The notes: generated by a model from the sequence alone, not told the origin. A stretch of 64,000 bases of DNA from Arachnopeziza araneosa (GCA_003988855.1 QYAI01000056.1:202619-266618); one strand, 5' to 3'; shown: positions 43,866-55,108, numbered from the stretch's first letter. Numbers and translations: made by a program.

Positions 43866-44612
43866 TGTGCCAGTGAACCCAGTTGATCATTCCAACGTGG
43901 ATGAAATTGGCGTTCTTGAATTTGACGATCTTGAATTTGACGATCTTGAATTTGACGTTCTTGAATCTCACAATCTTGAATTTGACGTTCTTGAATCTCA
44001 CAATCTTGAATTTGACGTTCTTGAATCTCACAATCTTGAATCTGACATGCTTGAATACATTCTTGAATCTGACTCGGAAATCTAGCCAGATGTCAAATAT
44101 ATTTAAAGCACAACGAATCAACCCCATTACAAGTTATTATGTAGCAAGTATATGCGTATGAGCGATCAGAAGCAGCAAATTATATGATTATGTATAGATT
44201 ACAGAAAGACCTTCAGGAGTTGATATTTTGATTTTTTTCGGCCGGAATTACAGAGCTAGCATTTCACTTTCCTCCATTTTGCCATGGTATCGTATGTTTG
44301 AGGCTCTGGCGCAGTTGTTCATAGCCTACTGTGGCAAAGGAGACGGCACGGAGGATTTCTCTCCATCATGGGACGGACGTAATATGTAGTTTTTCAAAGA
44401 CAAAGCGTTTGAATATGAAACATGCTTTACTTACTATTTGCGATCTGGGAATCTCGCACGGTTTTCACGAATTCAAAACTGATATATGAGACTAATTGAT
44501 TGAATCATTTATTCCACAGCGCCTAATGCGCCAAAATCCTTACAGACAAACATGCCTTCCAACCTAACAAGCTTATAAGAAATTTAACTCTTACACTTAC
44601 CTACTGTCAACT
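43866..44612. other. minisatellite and flanking non-coding DNA
   Basis: It holds the 15-bp array at 43912-44075, then about 500 bp without recognisable content. Confidence 0.45.
43912..44075. repeat. 15-bp minisatellite, open in several frames
   Basis: About 11 units of CTTGAATTTGACGTT or its variant CTTGAATCTCACAAT, partly alternating to give a 30-bp higher-order unit. Because 15 is a multiple of three, frames stay open: + gives LEFDVLESHN repeats, another + frame gives LNLTILNLTF, and - gives KFKIVRFKNV. Overlapping ORFs of 89-151 codons result; none is convincingly a gene. Confidence 0.8.
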
Positions 44613-45165
44613 CTAATCTTCAGGACAATAATCCAAGAGCCCCAAAGCCTCATCATAATCCACCTCCCCATCCAAATATCTTTCCCACAACGTCGCTAAA
44701 TAAGTTTTATTCCTCCTGGTTTCCTGTTGATCCCTATGTTTCTTACAAGGCGGACAATAACACCACTCGTTGAAATCATGGTCGTCCATCTTCATCCCAT
44801 CCAGGGTGGCTGTATAAGTTTCACAGTGGTGGCAGAAACAGGCGAACGTGGGTGGGTGGGGGATGAAGATAAAGAAACCAGAATACCCTTTGAGTGGATG
44901 GTCATTGTGGTCAGAGAAGATGTAGGTGGATTGAGAGGGAGAAATGAGGGCATTGACGTCGAGAGATGCGAGAAAGTCAGGGGGTTGGTGCGTGAAAGAC
45001 ACAGATTCAGACAAAGATAAGATTCTGATATCTATGGGAGATGATGACTCGTTGCGGATATTGTTGGAGTCTGAATCTGCACCTGCAACTTGGGGTGGGA
45101 CTTTTTGGCGGAAGGTTTTGCGCTTTGGTTTTCTTCCTCTTGTTTGGAAGAACTAGAATAAGCGG
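44613..45165 (-). CDS. uncharacterised protein with C-terminal Cys-rich motif, 5' end unresolved
   Basis: The open frame runs from 45165 to the stop at 44613; just upstream is CTAG, which could be a splice acceptor. No ATG occurs in the frame until HGMKM-like residues, so at least one 5' exon is missing from the model. Visible features: a basic Arg/Lys N-part (RGRKPKRKTFRQKVPPQ style), an acidic Ser-rich middle, VSFTHQPPDFLASL, and a Cys cluster CFCHHCET...WCYCPPCKKH that looks like a two-site zinc-binding element. The C-terminus DYDEALGLLDYCPED is acidic. Family not recognised. It is probably a real fungal orphan because the Cys/His spacing is regular. Confidence 0.45.
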
Positions 45166-45628
45166 AGGGGACCCGATGAGCGACGAAGTCTGTGAGAACG
45201 TCGACAACTGCGGAGATAAAGAGGGTTGGATAGGAACGTCGGGCCGGGAGTTAAGAGACTGTAGGAAAGAAAGAGGAGGCTGAAAGTCAGGTGATGGTTG
45301 AGAGTATAGTGAATCTTCATCATCTCCATCGTAACGTCTATCCCTGCGTGCCGAGACGCACCCTGTAACGAGACGAATCTATAGTTTTGAAATTACAAAC
45401 TTTTTCTTAGTAAGTCTATGAAGTTGTTATTAATATATTACTTTCTTTAACTATTTCTCCCTAAGGAGACTACTTAGCAACAAGAAAAGAGTACGATTGA
45501 TTATGCTGTCGATCGTTTTAATCGTGCTACTGATCGCCCCTTCTGCTATTCCCCCTTGTTTAATCGCGACTTTTAAAGTCTTTTTAAAATTCGGAGTACT
45601 TGAGGAAAGGTCCTATCACAAAACAATA

Positions 45629-45735
45629 TGGCTCCAAATTTTAAAGATACTCAGAGAAGAAAGAATGCAGTCCGGGAGTTACGCCGGTGCGATAGGGGGC
45701 TTACATGTTTCTGTACGGAGTTATGTACATTAGCC
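45629..45735 (+). repeat. direct repeat flanking the HNWD gene, left copy
   Basis: It matches 50084-50183: GGCTCCAAATTT-AAGATACTCAGAGAAG, then a CCGGGAGTTACG block and, further, ACATGTTTC and TTATGTA. About 80% alike by eye, same orientation, 4.45 kb apart. Confidence 0.6.
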
Positions 45736-45816
45736 GAGATAAGATTTGCTATGTTCACGCCCAGGCTCGCTATATTCTACTTAGCCTTAACTCTTAGGCT
45801 TACTCACGTGTGTGGC

Positions 45817-45980
45817 GTACGGAAGGGGGTTGTCAGAAGTCACCGTGACCCTATGGTTTCTGCCACTACTAAAGAAGGGAATTTATGGGGAGAAACCGAG
45901 AAAACGCGTTTCTGGATTGGTCAAATACTTACCGCCTGACAAGGTGGGTGACGGTGACTTCTGACAACCCTCTTCCGTAC
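45817..45980. mobile_element. MITE-like 164-bp element with 34-bp terminal inverted repeats
   Basis: The left arm 45817-45850 starts GTACGGAAGGGGGTTGTC; the right arm 45947-45980 is its reverse complement with two mismatches over 34 bases. The 96-bp centre has no coding potential. The element is bordered on both sides by GTGTGGCGTA (45811-45820, overlapping the arm edge, and near 45991-46001), which could be a target duplication or an extension of the arms. It can fold into a long hairpin. No transposase is nearby. Confidence 0.6.
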
Positions 45981-46401
45981 AATGGTCATGCGTGTGGCGT
46001 AAAAGCAGGTTCGCACTAAATGCGCCCTCTCTCGTCTTTAGCATGACAGAAAGTTAAAGCTTAAGTTACTGTAGGAATCAAATTGCTGATTGTATTATTT
46101 TTGTCATTCACTGTGCATAGCTCCTCCCTTAGCGACATAAACCCAATCGAGAGTGGCTCCGAACATCCTGCATCTTACCCTCTGTGACTTCTCAGGTTTC
46201 TGTGGTAAGTTTGTGTTATTGGCAGGTCTTCCGCGGTGATGCTCGTCGGTGTCATTACCGCGAGGCTGCCGCTCAGCAGAGTGCGCCAACCTCAACACGA
46301 CGTCTTCTCTAACCTTCCCCTCACTCCACATCTATGCTCTTTCAACAGCTCAACAACTACCGAGAACCCTTCTTCCTAAGATCCTCAAGCCTAGTCGAAT
46401 A

Positions 46402-49400
46402 ATGCGTCTGCTATACTATAACGGCGATGGTGCTTTCAGCTTGGCGGAGTTCTTCAAGAGCGCCATACCCGAGTATGCTATACTTTCGCACACATGGGAA
46501 GAGGAGGAGGTCACCTTTGAAGATCTGCAGAATGGAACCGGCACAAAGAAGGATGGTTATAAGAAGATACGTTTCTGCGCAGAGCAGGCTAAGCGTGATA
46601 GCTTGCAATACTTTTGGGTAGATACCTGCTGTATCGACAAATCGAACGCAGCTGAGCTTGCAGAAGCTATCAACTCTATGTTTCGCTGGTACCACATGTC
46701 GACTAAATGCTATGTCTACCTGCCAGATGTGTCCAGAACTGCCGTCAACACTGATGGGCTGGCCTGGGAATCGACATTTCGGAAATCAAGATGGTTCACT
46801 CGAGGCTGGACCCTCCAAGAGCTTATCGCTCCGAGATCAGTTGAATTCTTCTGTCGGGAATCCAAGCGGATTGGTAGTAAGAGTTCTCTAGAGCAGCAAA
46901 TTCACGAGATCACAGGCATTCCTAAGCCGGCACTTCAAGGAGCCTATTTGTCGCAGTTTAGCGATAGAGAGCGATTTTCATGGATTCAACCCCGCCAGAC
47001 AAAAGTCGAAGAAGACAAAGCGTACGCTCTACTCGGCATTTTTGACGTCCAAATGCCCCTCCGCTATGGCGAAGGGATGGCGAATGCATTCAAACGGCTC
47101 GAAGATGAAGTCGACAAGTTTAACAAGTGCCTCCAAGACTTACGCCTCAGCGATCCCCGCCATGACAAGACGCGTATTGAGGACACCAAGGGTGGCTTGC
47201 TAGAGGGCTCATATCACTGGGTCCTAGAAACCTCCGACTTTCAACGGTGGCGTGACGACCAGCAAAGCCGACTGCTATGGATTAAGGGTGATCCCGGGAA
47301 GGGCAAGACAATGCTACTCTGTGGCATCATTAACGAGCTGGAGAAATCAATGTCGAAGACAGATATACTTTCCTATTTCTTTTGCCAGGCTACGGACTCG
47401 CGAATCAACCACGCCACGGCTGTCCTTCGAGGGCTGCTATACCTGCTTATCAATCAACAGCCATCGCTTATCTCGCACATTCAGAAGAAGCATAATCACG
47501 CTGGTAAATCCCTCTTCGAGGATACAAATGCTTGGACTGCGATGTCCGAGATCTTTACAAGCATCTTGCAAGACCCGAGCTTAAGAAGCACTTTCTTGAT
47601 CATCGATGCGCTCGACGAATGCGTAGTAGCCCGGTCGAAATTATTGGACTTTATCGTCCAGAAGTCGTCTATATCTCCTCGTGCTAAGTGGGTGATCTCT
47701 AGCCGTAACTGGCCGGACATCGAAGAACAACTAGAGCGGGCTGGACACAAGATAAGACTGTGTCTCGAGCTGAACCCGAAGTCTGTCTCCGCGGCTGTTC
47801 GTACCTATATTCAGTACAAGACACGTCAGCTGGCGGACAAAAAGGACTACGACGATAGAACCCGCGACGCCGTCCTACAGCATCTAGTATCAAATGCAGA
47901 TAATACTTTCCTTTGGGTCGCTTTGGTGTGCGAAAATTTGAAGGATGTGCTACGATGGAAGACTTTGGCGAAGTTGAAGGAATTTCCTCCCGGCCTTGAC
48001 TTGCTTTACCAGCGGATGTTAACCCAAATTTGCGAATCAGACGATGCAGATCTCTGTAAGCAGATTCTGGCTATTGCATCAACGGTATACCGACCAATTA
48101 CTCTCATGGAAACCACCTCATTCATCGAGACGCTCGTCGATATTGCCAGTGACCATAAGTCTTTAACAGCTATTATAGGACTTTGTGGCTCTTTTCTATC
48201 CCTTCGCGGAGACACTGTCTCTTTCGTCCACCAGTCAGCAAAGGATTTCTTGATAAAGAAGGCATCCAAGGAGATCTTGCCCTTAGGCATAGATGATGTA
48301 CACTATACTATCTTCTCACGGTCGGTGCTAGCTATGTCGAACACACTTCGACGTGATATCTACGGACTATGCGCTCCAGGAATCTCTATCGACCAAGTCA
48401 AGCCGCCGTTTCCAGATCCCTTCGCCGCTATACAATACTCTTGTCTTTACTGGGTTAATCATCTACTAGAATGTCAAACCAGAAAAGATATAATCAAGGA
48501 CCTCAAGAACAGTGACTTAATTTATAGTTTTCTTCGCCAGTGCTTCTTGCATTGGCTTGAGGCGCTAAGCCTGTTAAAAAGCGTGTCAGAAGGCGTAGTT
48601 ATGATTCAGAAGCTCGAAAATCTTCAGGTGCGGTTTTTGTGCAGCCTTATCATTGTCAGAATATCCTAATTTGAAGAAGTGTAATAGAAGTCCTGATTTG
48701 CGTGCGTTTATAAAAGATGGATCGCGGTTTGCCGTGTCTAACCGATTAATAATCGAACAGGCGCCCCTACAAGCATACTGTTCGGCTCTTGTCTTCGCCC
48801 CAGAGAAGAGCATTATTCGAGAAACATTCGAGCGATGTATTCCGTCTTGGATCCAGGGAAAACCTAGAGTAGAAACATATTGGAATGCGATGCTACAAAT
48901 ACTCGAGGGCCACACATCTGNCGTCTGGTCCGTCGCCTTCTCCCCCGACGGCAAGCAGATCGTGTCTGGGTCTAGCGATAGGACTGTCCGGCGCTGGGAC
49001 GCGGCTACGGGACAGCACGAGGGCCATACAAGGTGGGTCAGGTCCGTCGCCTTCTCCCCCGACGGCAAGCAGATCGTGTCTGGGTCTANCGATAGGACTG
49101 TCCGGCGCTGGGACGCGGCTACGGGACAGCAGCTGCTGCCAGCACTCGAGGGCCACACANNTNTNGTCTNGTCCGTCGCCTTCTCCCCCGACGGCAAGCA
49201 GATCGTGTCTGGGTCTNGCGATAGGACTGTCCGGCGCTGGGACGCGGCTACGGGACAGCAGCTGCTGCCAGCACTCGAGGGCCACACAGATAGGGTCAGG
49301 TCCGTCGCCTTCTCCCCCGACAGCAAACAGATCCCGACCTTACGTGTATCTGAAAACTGGCTAGCAGAAGGTACTACTAATCTTCTTTGGCTACCTCCTG

Positions 49401-49510
49401 GTTATAGACCTACTTGTGAAGCTACATGGGGCGGGTTTATCGCTTTGGGACATCAGTCAGGAGGAGTATCGATTCTTCAGCTTCAACTAGGGCCAAAGCT
49501 TATGACATGA
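46402..49510 (+). CDS. HET-NACHT-WD40 (HNWD) NLR-type protein, heterokaryon-incompatibility class
   Basis: Model: 46402-48627 joined to 48677-49510 (3060 nt, 1019 aa) with a 49-nt GTGCGG..GAAG intron; without it a +1 frame change is needed. Start MRLLYYNGDGAFSLAEFF is the canonical HET start; the open frame begins 51 codons earlier. Residues 25-165: HET domain (YAILSHTWEEEEVTFED, FWVDTCCIDK, RGWTLQELIAP). About 290-440: NACHT with Walker A GDPGKGKTML (near 296) and Walker B LIIDALDEC. A winged/helical region carries VSFVHQSAKDFL. QAPLQAYCSALVFAPEKSI is the family linker to WD40. From about 818 there are three near-identical WD units (SVAFSPDGKQIVSGS, DRTVRRWDAATGQ) plus a partial fourth; N bases occur at 48921, 49089, 49160, 49161, 49163, 49165, 49170, 49217. 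Family members (het-e, het-d, het-r type) sense non-self via the WD array and trigger HET-driven cell death. Confidence 0.93.
48904..49335 (+). repeat. near-identical WD40 repeat array (126-bp unit)
   Basis: Units start at the GAGGGCCACACA boundaries. The first full unit lacks 18 bp (QLLPAL is missing before HEGHT). The second and third are 126 bp and almost identical outside ambiguous bases. The fourth breaks off after SVAFSPDSKQI and passes into the unique C-terminal sequence. High identity at DNA level shows recent exchange among units or array collapse in assembly. Confidence 0.85.
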
Positions 49511-51725
49511 AAGTAGTACTTACTAATAAACGATACATAGAAGTCTTAATATAATATCTCTTTTTTTCTCTTCCTCTATTTCATAGAGGGTCCTAGGGGA
49601 ACTTGAAAATTTATAGTAATTTGATAGTTGCCCCTTACTCCTAGAATTTTCTAGAATCAGCTAGGTATGTGTGACGATTCAATTTCACGTGACATTACCA
49701 TGTCAGCTGACCTCCGCCTCTTGAGCCCGGCTCATGAAACCGTAGCGACTGCCCTCTTGTACGGAAGTATAGTATCGTTGTCTTCCGTGCTGATACTGGG
49801 CTTCTCTCGGCAGTCTTCGACCTTTGCGGGCTCTTGATAAGGTCATCTTTGAATTCGTAAGCGATCTTGCAAGAGGAGCGGAAGCTATGGCTGAAAGTCG
49901 AGTTCGTTCAAGGCAGAGCGTAAAACAATTTGGGAGAAAGAAACAGCGGAAGTGAAAGCCGGAAGTTTGAAACGCTGGAATTGCGTCGTTCAGAAGCATT
50001 TGTTGGCTGCGCACAGGGCCACTTTTTGCTCTGATCGGAGGATGTCGGGAAACGGGAGGCGCGTAGCCACTGTCGCAGCAGATTTGGCTCCAAATTTGAA
50101 GATACTCAGAGAAGGAAAGTTTGCATTCCGGGAGTTACGGTGTGAGGAAGGAGCGACCTAGTGGACATGTTTCGGATTATGTAATTATTAACACCTGAGG
50201 CCTCAATTCAGAATCTAGATACCACTCCCCTCTCTCGCTCTCCGAGGTTCATATTCTTCAAAGAACATACCTTTTTATCCCCTGATATACCAGCAATCCT
50301 TCTTGCATTTAGGACGAAATGAGTCAGGCTACTCCAATGCGGATAATCCTTCGATATCGCGAACGACCTTTTCAAAAACTTAAAGCAATCATTAGCGCTT
50401 TCCTTGAATCGCAAGATATCCAACATATAGACTACTATACACATATATGTTGCAATCCTCCTTCTTCTTAGTTATATCTCGTTCTTGATCTCTACTGCGA
50501 AACATATCCAAATGTCGATCTCCACGAAATAGACCTTAAAGTCTTTAAAGTCTCAGGAGCTAGTTCATTGTGCGTTACCTCTTCTACAACCTAACTAAAC
50601 TAACTATGTTTAGTACATTTCAGGATCTCGGAGAGGTAGCTCGTAAGCAGGCTTACCAGCAATCCGTTTCTCTGAACTGGGGGGAAGGCAGCTAGTCTAG
50701 TCAGAGGAATTAGTCGGTGTTGTTCCAGCACAAGGAGGACAGGATCCCGCTATATCCGTGTCTTGCGCATCGAGACTTAACGGGAGATCTCTTAGAAACC
50801 CGGAGGCAGGTTGGCATGGGTCCTCTGCAAGCCTTCTTGCGTTTGTACAATATATAATGTAATGTCAATTCATATATTTAGTAAGAGTACGCATGCAAAC
50901 TGCGTATGTCTTGCAAGCCCATTCACACATGGCGTGACAGCGACGGAAGTCTGTTGGAATTGAATGAGAGAATCTTCACACGAAGCGGATCGTGATGCGA
51001 GAAACGTAGCTTTGAAAGGAAAGGTGAGTCGAAGAGGAGACGATCTGTAATTAGAGAGTTAATAGTTTATTCTACAGCTCTAAACACCGTTCGAAAAGAA
51101 AACTCACTTCGTTCTGAGTTGTACGGAGGCTTCTGCGGGGCTGTTGGATCAAATTTGTGATAGTATACTGCTGCTTCGATGGAAGGGCAACGGAAGTGGA
51201 TATTGCCCGCTGTGAGTCACAATTTCGTTTTTGCCTGAGGTTTATACACGTGATAAGAAGCCGGAGCGGAAACGGGCCGAGATTTACTGTAGCCACGGCG
51301 CAGTTTGATCAGGACCCTTGATCGCTTAATCGAGAGGTACCGACCCAAGTGGTGATGTTACATGACAAAGTACTTCCTGATCGCCACGAGGCTAATCACG
51401 ATTATTTAGCGTCGCGGTGGAGCTTAGAAGCCTAGATTAAACGATTCTGCGAGTTTAAAAAGCGTTAAGAAATCGTAAGGGTGCTGTACGTTAGAGATCT
51501 TACTTTACTCTGAATTAACAGCCTCCGTAACTAGGCGTGACAGCGACGACGAGGTTATAATTTTTAGAGCAGCTAGAGTTTGAACTGTTCAGAAATAGTC
51601 ACACAATTTGATTAATACAAAAACACGGGAATTTTTAGCAGATTTATAAATTTAGAATTGTTTAAGTGTAAAGTACCGGTGGTTTGTCTCGCTACACAGT
51701 GCGTCTCGCTACGCAGGGGCGGACG
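49511..51725. other. repeat-bearing intergenic DNA
   Basis: 2.2 kb with only short ORFs. It contains the right copy of the HNWD-flanking repeat (50084-50183) and two copies of GGCGTGACAGCGACG (50932 and 51534). No gene is supported. Confidence 0.45.
50084..50183 (+). repeat. direct repeat flanking the HNWD gene, right copy
   Basis: Counterpart of 45629-45735. Confidence 0.6.
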
Positions 51726-52205
51726 TTACTCATCTTCTTTGGACGAAAATGACAAACGACCTTTCTCCCGCACAAAATCTATCTCGAATAAGCTCCCCAC
51801 ACGAGAATGAATACTCACCTGTTCAAAATTAGCAAGTGTAGGCGAATCAAGACGATCTGCCACTCCTTGCCACTGTTCAGGTCTTGTTCTAGGCGAGATC
51901 GCTTCACTCTCAACTCGTGGTTCATAAATCAGAAGATTCTCGTGTCTTAAAACTCCTTCTGTGAGAAGCTCTTCAACAGCTTCAATCGCATCCTGAGTTT
52001 CGATTGATTCACCTCCTTCCTCCTCTCTATCATCCGCAGATGAGGTGAAAGGATTGACAAACTCACCAGTCAAATCATCATATGCGAAGATTTGAGCTGC
52101 GGATTCTTCCAATGCAGTTGAGTCGAAAAGAGGTTGAGGTCGAATGCTAAGAGACGGTGAGTTGAAGTCCCATTTTGATTTTGGGGGCTGGATTTGGGGA
52201 GTCAT
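51726..52205 (-). CDS. uncharacterised acidic protein (159 aa)
   Basis: Intronless from ATG 52205 (MTPQIQPPKSKWDFNSPS). Strongly acidic, low in Cys, no signal peptide or membrane helix. A Tyr/Phe-containing patch AAQIFAYDDLTGEFVNPFTS stands before an EEEGGE stretch, and the C-terminus reads FVREKGRLSFSSKEDE. It is likely disordered in part. No family recognised. The frame continues upstream without ATG for 29 codons, so an earlier exon cannot be excluded. Confidence 0.5.
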   Translation of the reverse strand: MTPQIQPPKSKWDFNSPSLSIRPQPLFDSTALEESAAQIFAYDDLTGEFVNPFTSSADDREEEGGESIETQDAIEAVEELLTEGVLRHENLLIYEPRVESEAISPRTRPEQWQGVADRLDSPTLANFEQVSIHSRVGSLFEIDFVREKGRLSFSSKEDE

Positions 52206-52948
52206 GGTAATTGAGGTTATTGTGGTGTGTTGTTTGGGAAGCTTAAGAATGTTGTCGATGAGGATGAGGAGGTACTTATTTTCCGATGACAAAGCTCCGA
52301 CTGCTACTCAACGAACGAAAAGACAGATTAGATCCTGGTTCCTATCGCTTTCAGTCGTTGAATGATAGCAGAAGACTTTCTTCCTCTCTTTTTGAATGAT
52401 GAGTAGAGAAGAGTGGCTACACCAATCCTCGAGGAAGTAGATATACAATCGTGAGGTGGCTGTTGAGGAACAATTCGTTTAAAGGTCAAGGAGGAGAACA
52501 AAGGACTCGTGGTTGTTCTTCATCTCAATTTGAACGGAGAAATGAATTACGCTCAGCTGTAAACAGAGACAAGGGTATTGTTCCGCAAGATGAAAGAATT
52601 CTTTCATCGTCCTCCACTCTGCATTGTTAGATCTGGTTAACAGCTCAATGTAACACTCAAAACTCAGCTCTGACTGTTCATGGCTCAAGGGTCAATTAGT
52701 CTCCGTGCTGATTACTGCCAGAGTTTCTCAGTACTATTAAAATATTTATGCAACTACTAACTTGCATCAATATCGGTATTTGAAACGAACAGGAATTTCC
52801 AAATGCAGCCACTGACTCTCTCGCTTAACAATAAATCTCCGTTCAATCCCAAAATGGCAACTTTTGAATGGTGAAGAAAATTACCATTTCTGGCAAGCAA
52901 CGTCTATTTTCTTTATATTGTTCAAATATATAAGCTAATAACATCAAA
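52206..52948. other. divergent intergenic region
   Basis: About 740 bp between an acidic-protein start (-) and the oxidoreductase start (+). No gene is supported. Confidence 0.4.
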
Positions 52949-54178
52949 ATGGTAGCAAAGAAGTTAAAGATCGCCTGTGCGGGACTTGGTCGCATGGGTA
53001 AACGACACGCGTTGCACTTTCTCAGACGAACTCCTCGTGCGGAGCTTGTGGCAGCCTCCACACCAGACGAAACTGAAATTCAATGGGCCAAGCAGTATCT
53101 GGAGCCATACGGCGTTCGAATCTACAAGGACTATGACGAAACGTTGACGTATGAAGGTTTAGAAGCAGTGGTCATTGTCTCAGTGACGACTGTACATGTT
53201 GAGCAAGCCATCAAGGCCATTGATGCGAATCTTCGTGTTTTATGCGAGAAGCCATTGTCTACTAGTGTGGAAATTGTAAGTCCATGTCCGTGACGCAGTC
53301 GATAGGGAGCTTATGAAGTTTTCTCAGTCCCAATCTGTCGTTGATGCTGCGAATAAAAAGTCACATCTCAAAGTCATGTGTGGCTTCTCACGGCGCTTCG
53401 ACGAATCCTACCGTGATGCCCGAAACAAGATGGATAGTGGGTTGATCGGACGACCTTCAATCTTCCGCAGTCAAACATGCGATAAACTAGACCCTAGCGG
53501 CTTCTTCGTTGCCTATGCAGAATTTAGCGGTGGCATCTTCGTCGATTGTTCGATCCACGATATTGACTTGAGCTTATGGTTCTTCGGACAGGATTCGCAA
53601 GTGAAGTCTGTAGTTAGTTCAGGAATTACTGCGGTCCATCCGGAACTTCAAAAATACAGAGACCGCGACAATGCGGTAGGAATCGTCGAGTTCTATGGTG
53701 GTCAAATCGCTTACCTGTTTTGCTCACGCATAATGGCCGCTAGGCAGGACGATGCAACGGAGATCATTGGAACTAGCGGGAAGCTCACAGTAAATGCTCA
53801 GCCGCAGAGAAACTTGGTGAGCATCTATGAGCCAACAGGTATTCGACGGGAGATTCCAGCACACTATTCGGGCGTTTTGAGCAGGCCTTTGTTAAGGAGG
53901 CGAATGAATTCACAGCTTGCTGCCTGGACGATGTGAAGTTGCCAATGAAGGCTGTGAAAATTGGATGTGCATTACAAGAGAGCTTAAATTCGGGTCAGAA
54001 GATTTGTGTCGGTTCACCTGATAAACCTAGGTTATCCGTATTGGCCGGTTTACCCTGGATACTGGACTCCTCACGTTGTGGAGGGGTCTGTATCGGTGGT
54101 TTAAGTTGGCTTGTATTAGAAAGAAGGATGGAGGCAGCTGGAGAACCCTTATGGGGTTCTGGCTGCCTGACTAACTAG
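52949..54178 (+). pseudogene. Gfo/Idh/MocA-family oxidoreductase (inositol 2-dehydrogenase-like) 1, one-base frame break
   Basis: Exon 1 52949-53275, exon 2 from 53328 (intron GTAAGT..CTCAG, phase 0). Rossmann motif ACAGLGRMGKRHAL; conserved CEKPLS; KVMCGFSRRFDESY; catalytic-region GGIFVDCSIHDIDLSLW with the His-x2-Asp pair. The frame fails near 53872 in a GGG run: reading on gives RMNSQLAAWTM and stop at 53936, whereas a frame restored by one base gives FEQAFVKEANEFTACCLDDV to SLNSGQKI, the normal end of the family (about 335 residues). After that the frame overruns to a stop at 54178, so the native stop may also be lost. It faces the P450 gene, with a homologue on the far side in inverted orientation. 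Either a young pseudogene or a sequencing error. Confidence 0.8.
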
Positions 54179-55108
54179 GCTCTCATGCGTGGCACGTGAC
54201 AGGCGAGAGAGTTGAGAAAGCGGTATTGTAGATTTTAAAATTCTAATAATGCTTTTGATTAAAAAACTTAGAAATGCGACGTGTTTCCAAGAGAACTTCG
54301 CACATATATACTTTCAAACATTTCTTCCAGTTTCGTTACATATATTTATAAATAATGTCTGGAGTACACGTGATTTCAAGGCTCTGTTAACTTTTTTTCT
54401 ACAAGACAGCTAAAGTCTGCTGTAACCTCTGCTTGTGTTGTCATTTCTCTCTCTCGTTCATATTTTATACAAACTTTTGTCTAGTAGATCTGACTGTATA
54501 TTGTAACCAGGAAAAATCTTTTTCTATAGCACCTACATTGTCGAGGACTGACTTCCACTTCTTCTTATCAGCTGTCACTCTGATACACCTTGATCAGGTC
54601 TGATTATTTGTTGACTACTTTAGAAATTTCAGCTGCATCAACTGGATACAGCATTCTTGTTGTTACAATCTTTGTTGTGAAAGAACACAATAAGGTATTT
54701 TATACACGGTATGAGATACCTTAGGTATCGTTTATGTAGTTGCTGACTGAAAATAAGGTAGACTTCTACCTAGTTGCAATGTACCAATGGCAAAAGTGGG
54801 AAATCGCTTTCGACAATCAGAATTATTTGACTTAGGAGATGAAGCGAGGCGATTTATATGCCTCGAATTCAAAGGAATTGTGCTTAAAGTGTGTGACATT
54901 CTCGAAAGCACGCTTGAAAGTAGCCAAGAGAGCTTGAAGCTGTCAGAAATAATTCAAATGATTTGTATTTTAGCTGTCCTTATTTATCCAAATCCTGACT
55001 TGGCTAGATTATCATGGCTGCCGGCTAAGATATTACGCTATTCCAAGCCCTTTCGATACTCTATCAATCGGTCAGCTTGTGATGGAATCTTTTTCCTTCG
55101 AAAGTAAC
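54179..55108. other. A/T-rich intergenic DNA
   Basis: 0.93 kb. A 106-codon ORF on + (54787-55107) has no ATG-context or motif support and overlaps the end of the next gene; not called. Confidence 0.4.

Larger units (their letters stand above)
45166..46401. other. upstream region of the HNWD gene with inverted-repeat element
   Basis: 1.2 kb. It contains a dispersed repeat copy (45629-45735) and a 164-bp inverted-repeat element (45817-45980). ORFs in this region are repeat-derived. Confidence 0.45.

Noticed and set aside
48586..49364. Long ORFs antisense or out of frame across the WD array
   Set aside because: Repeat-unit length is a multiple of three and the GC-rich array lacks stops, so all frames stay open; only one frame has WD motifs.
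54787..55107. 106-codon ORF on + next to the 76-aa gene
   Set aside because: A/T-rich, no motif, ends inside the opposite gene's terminal exon region; the spliced minus-strand gene is better supported.
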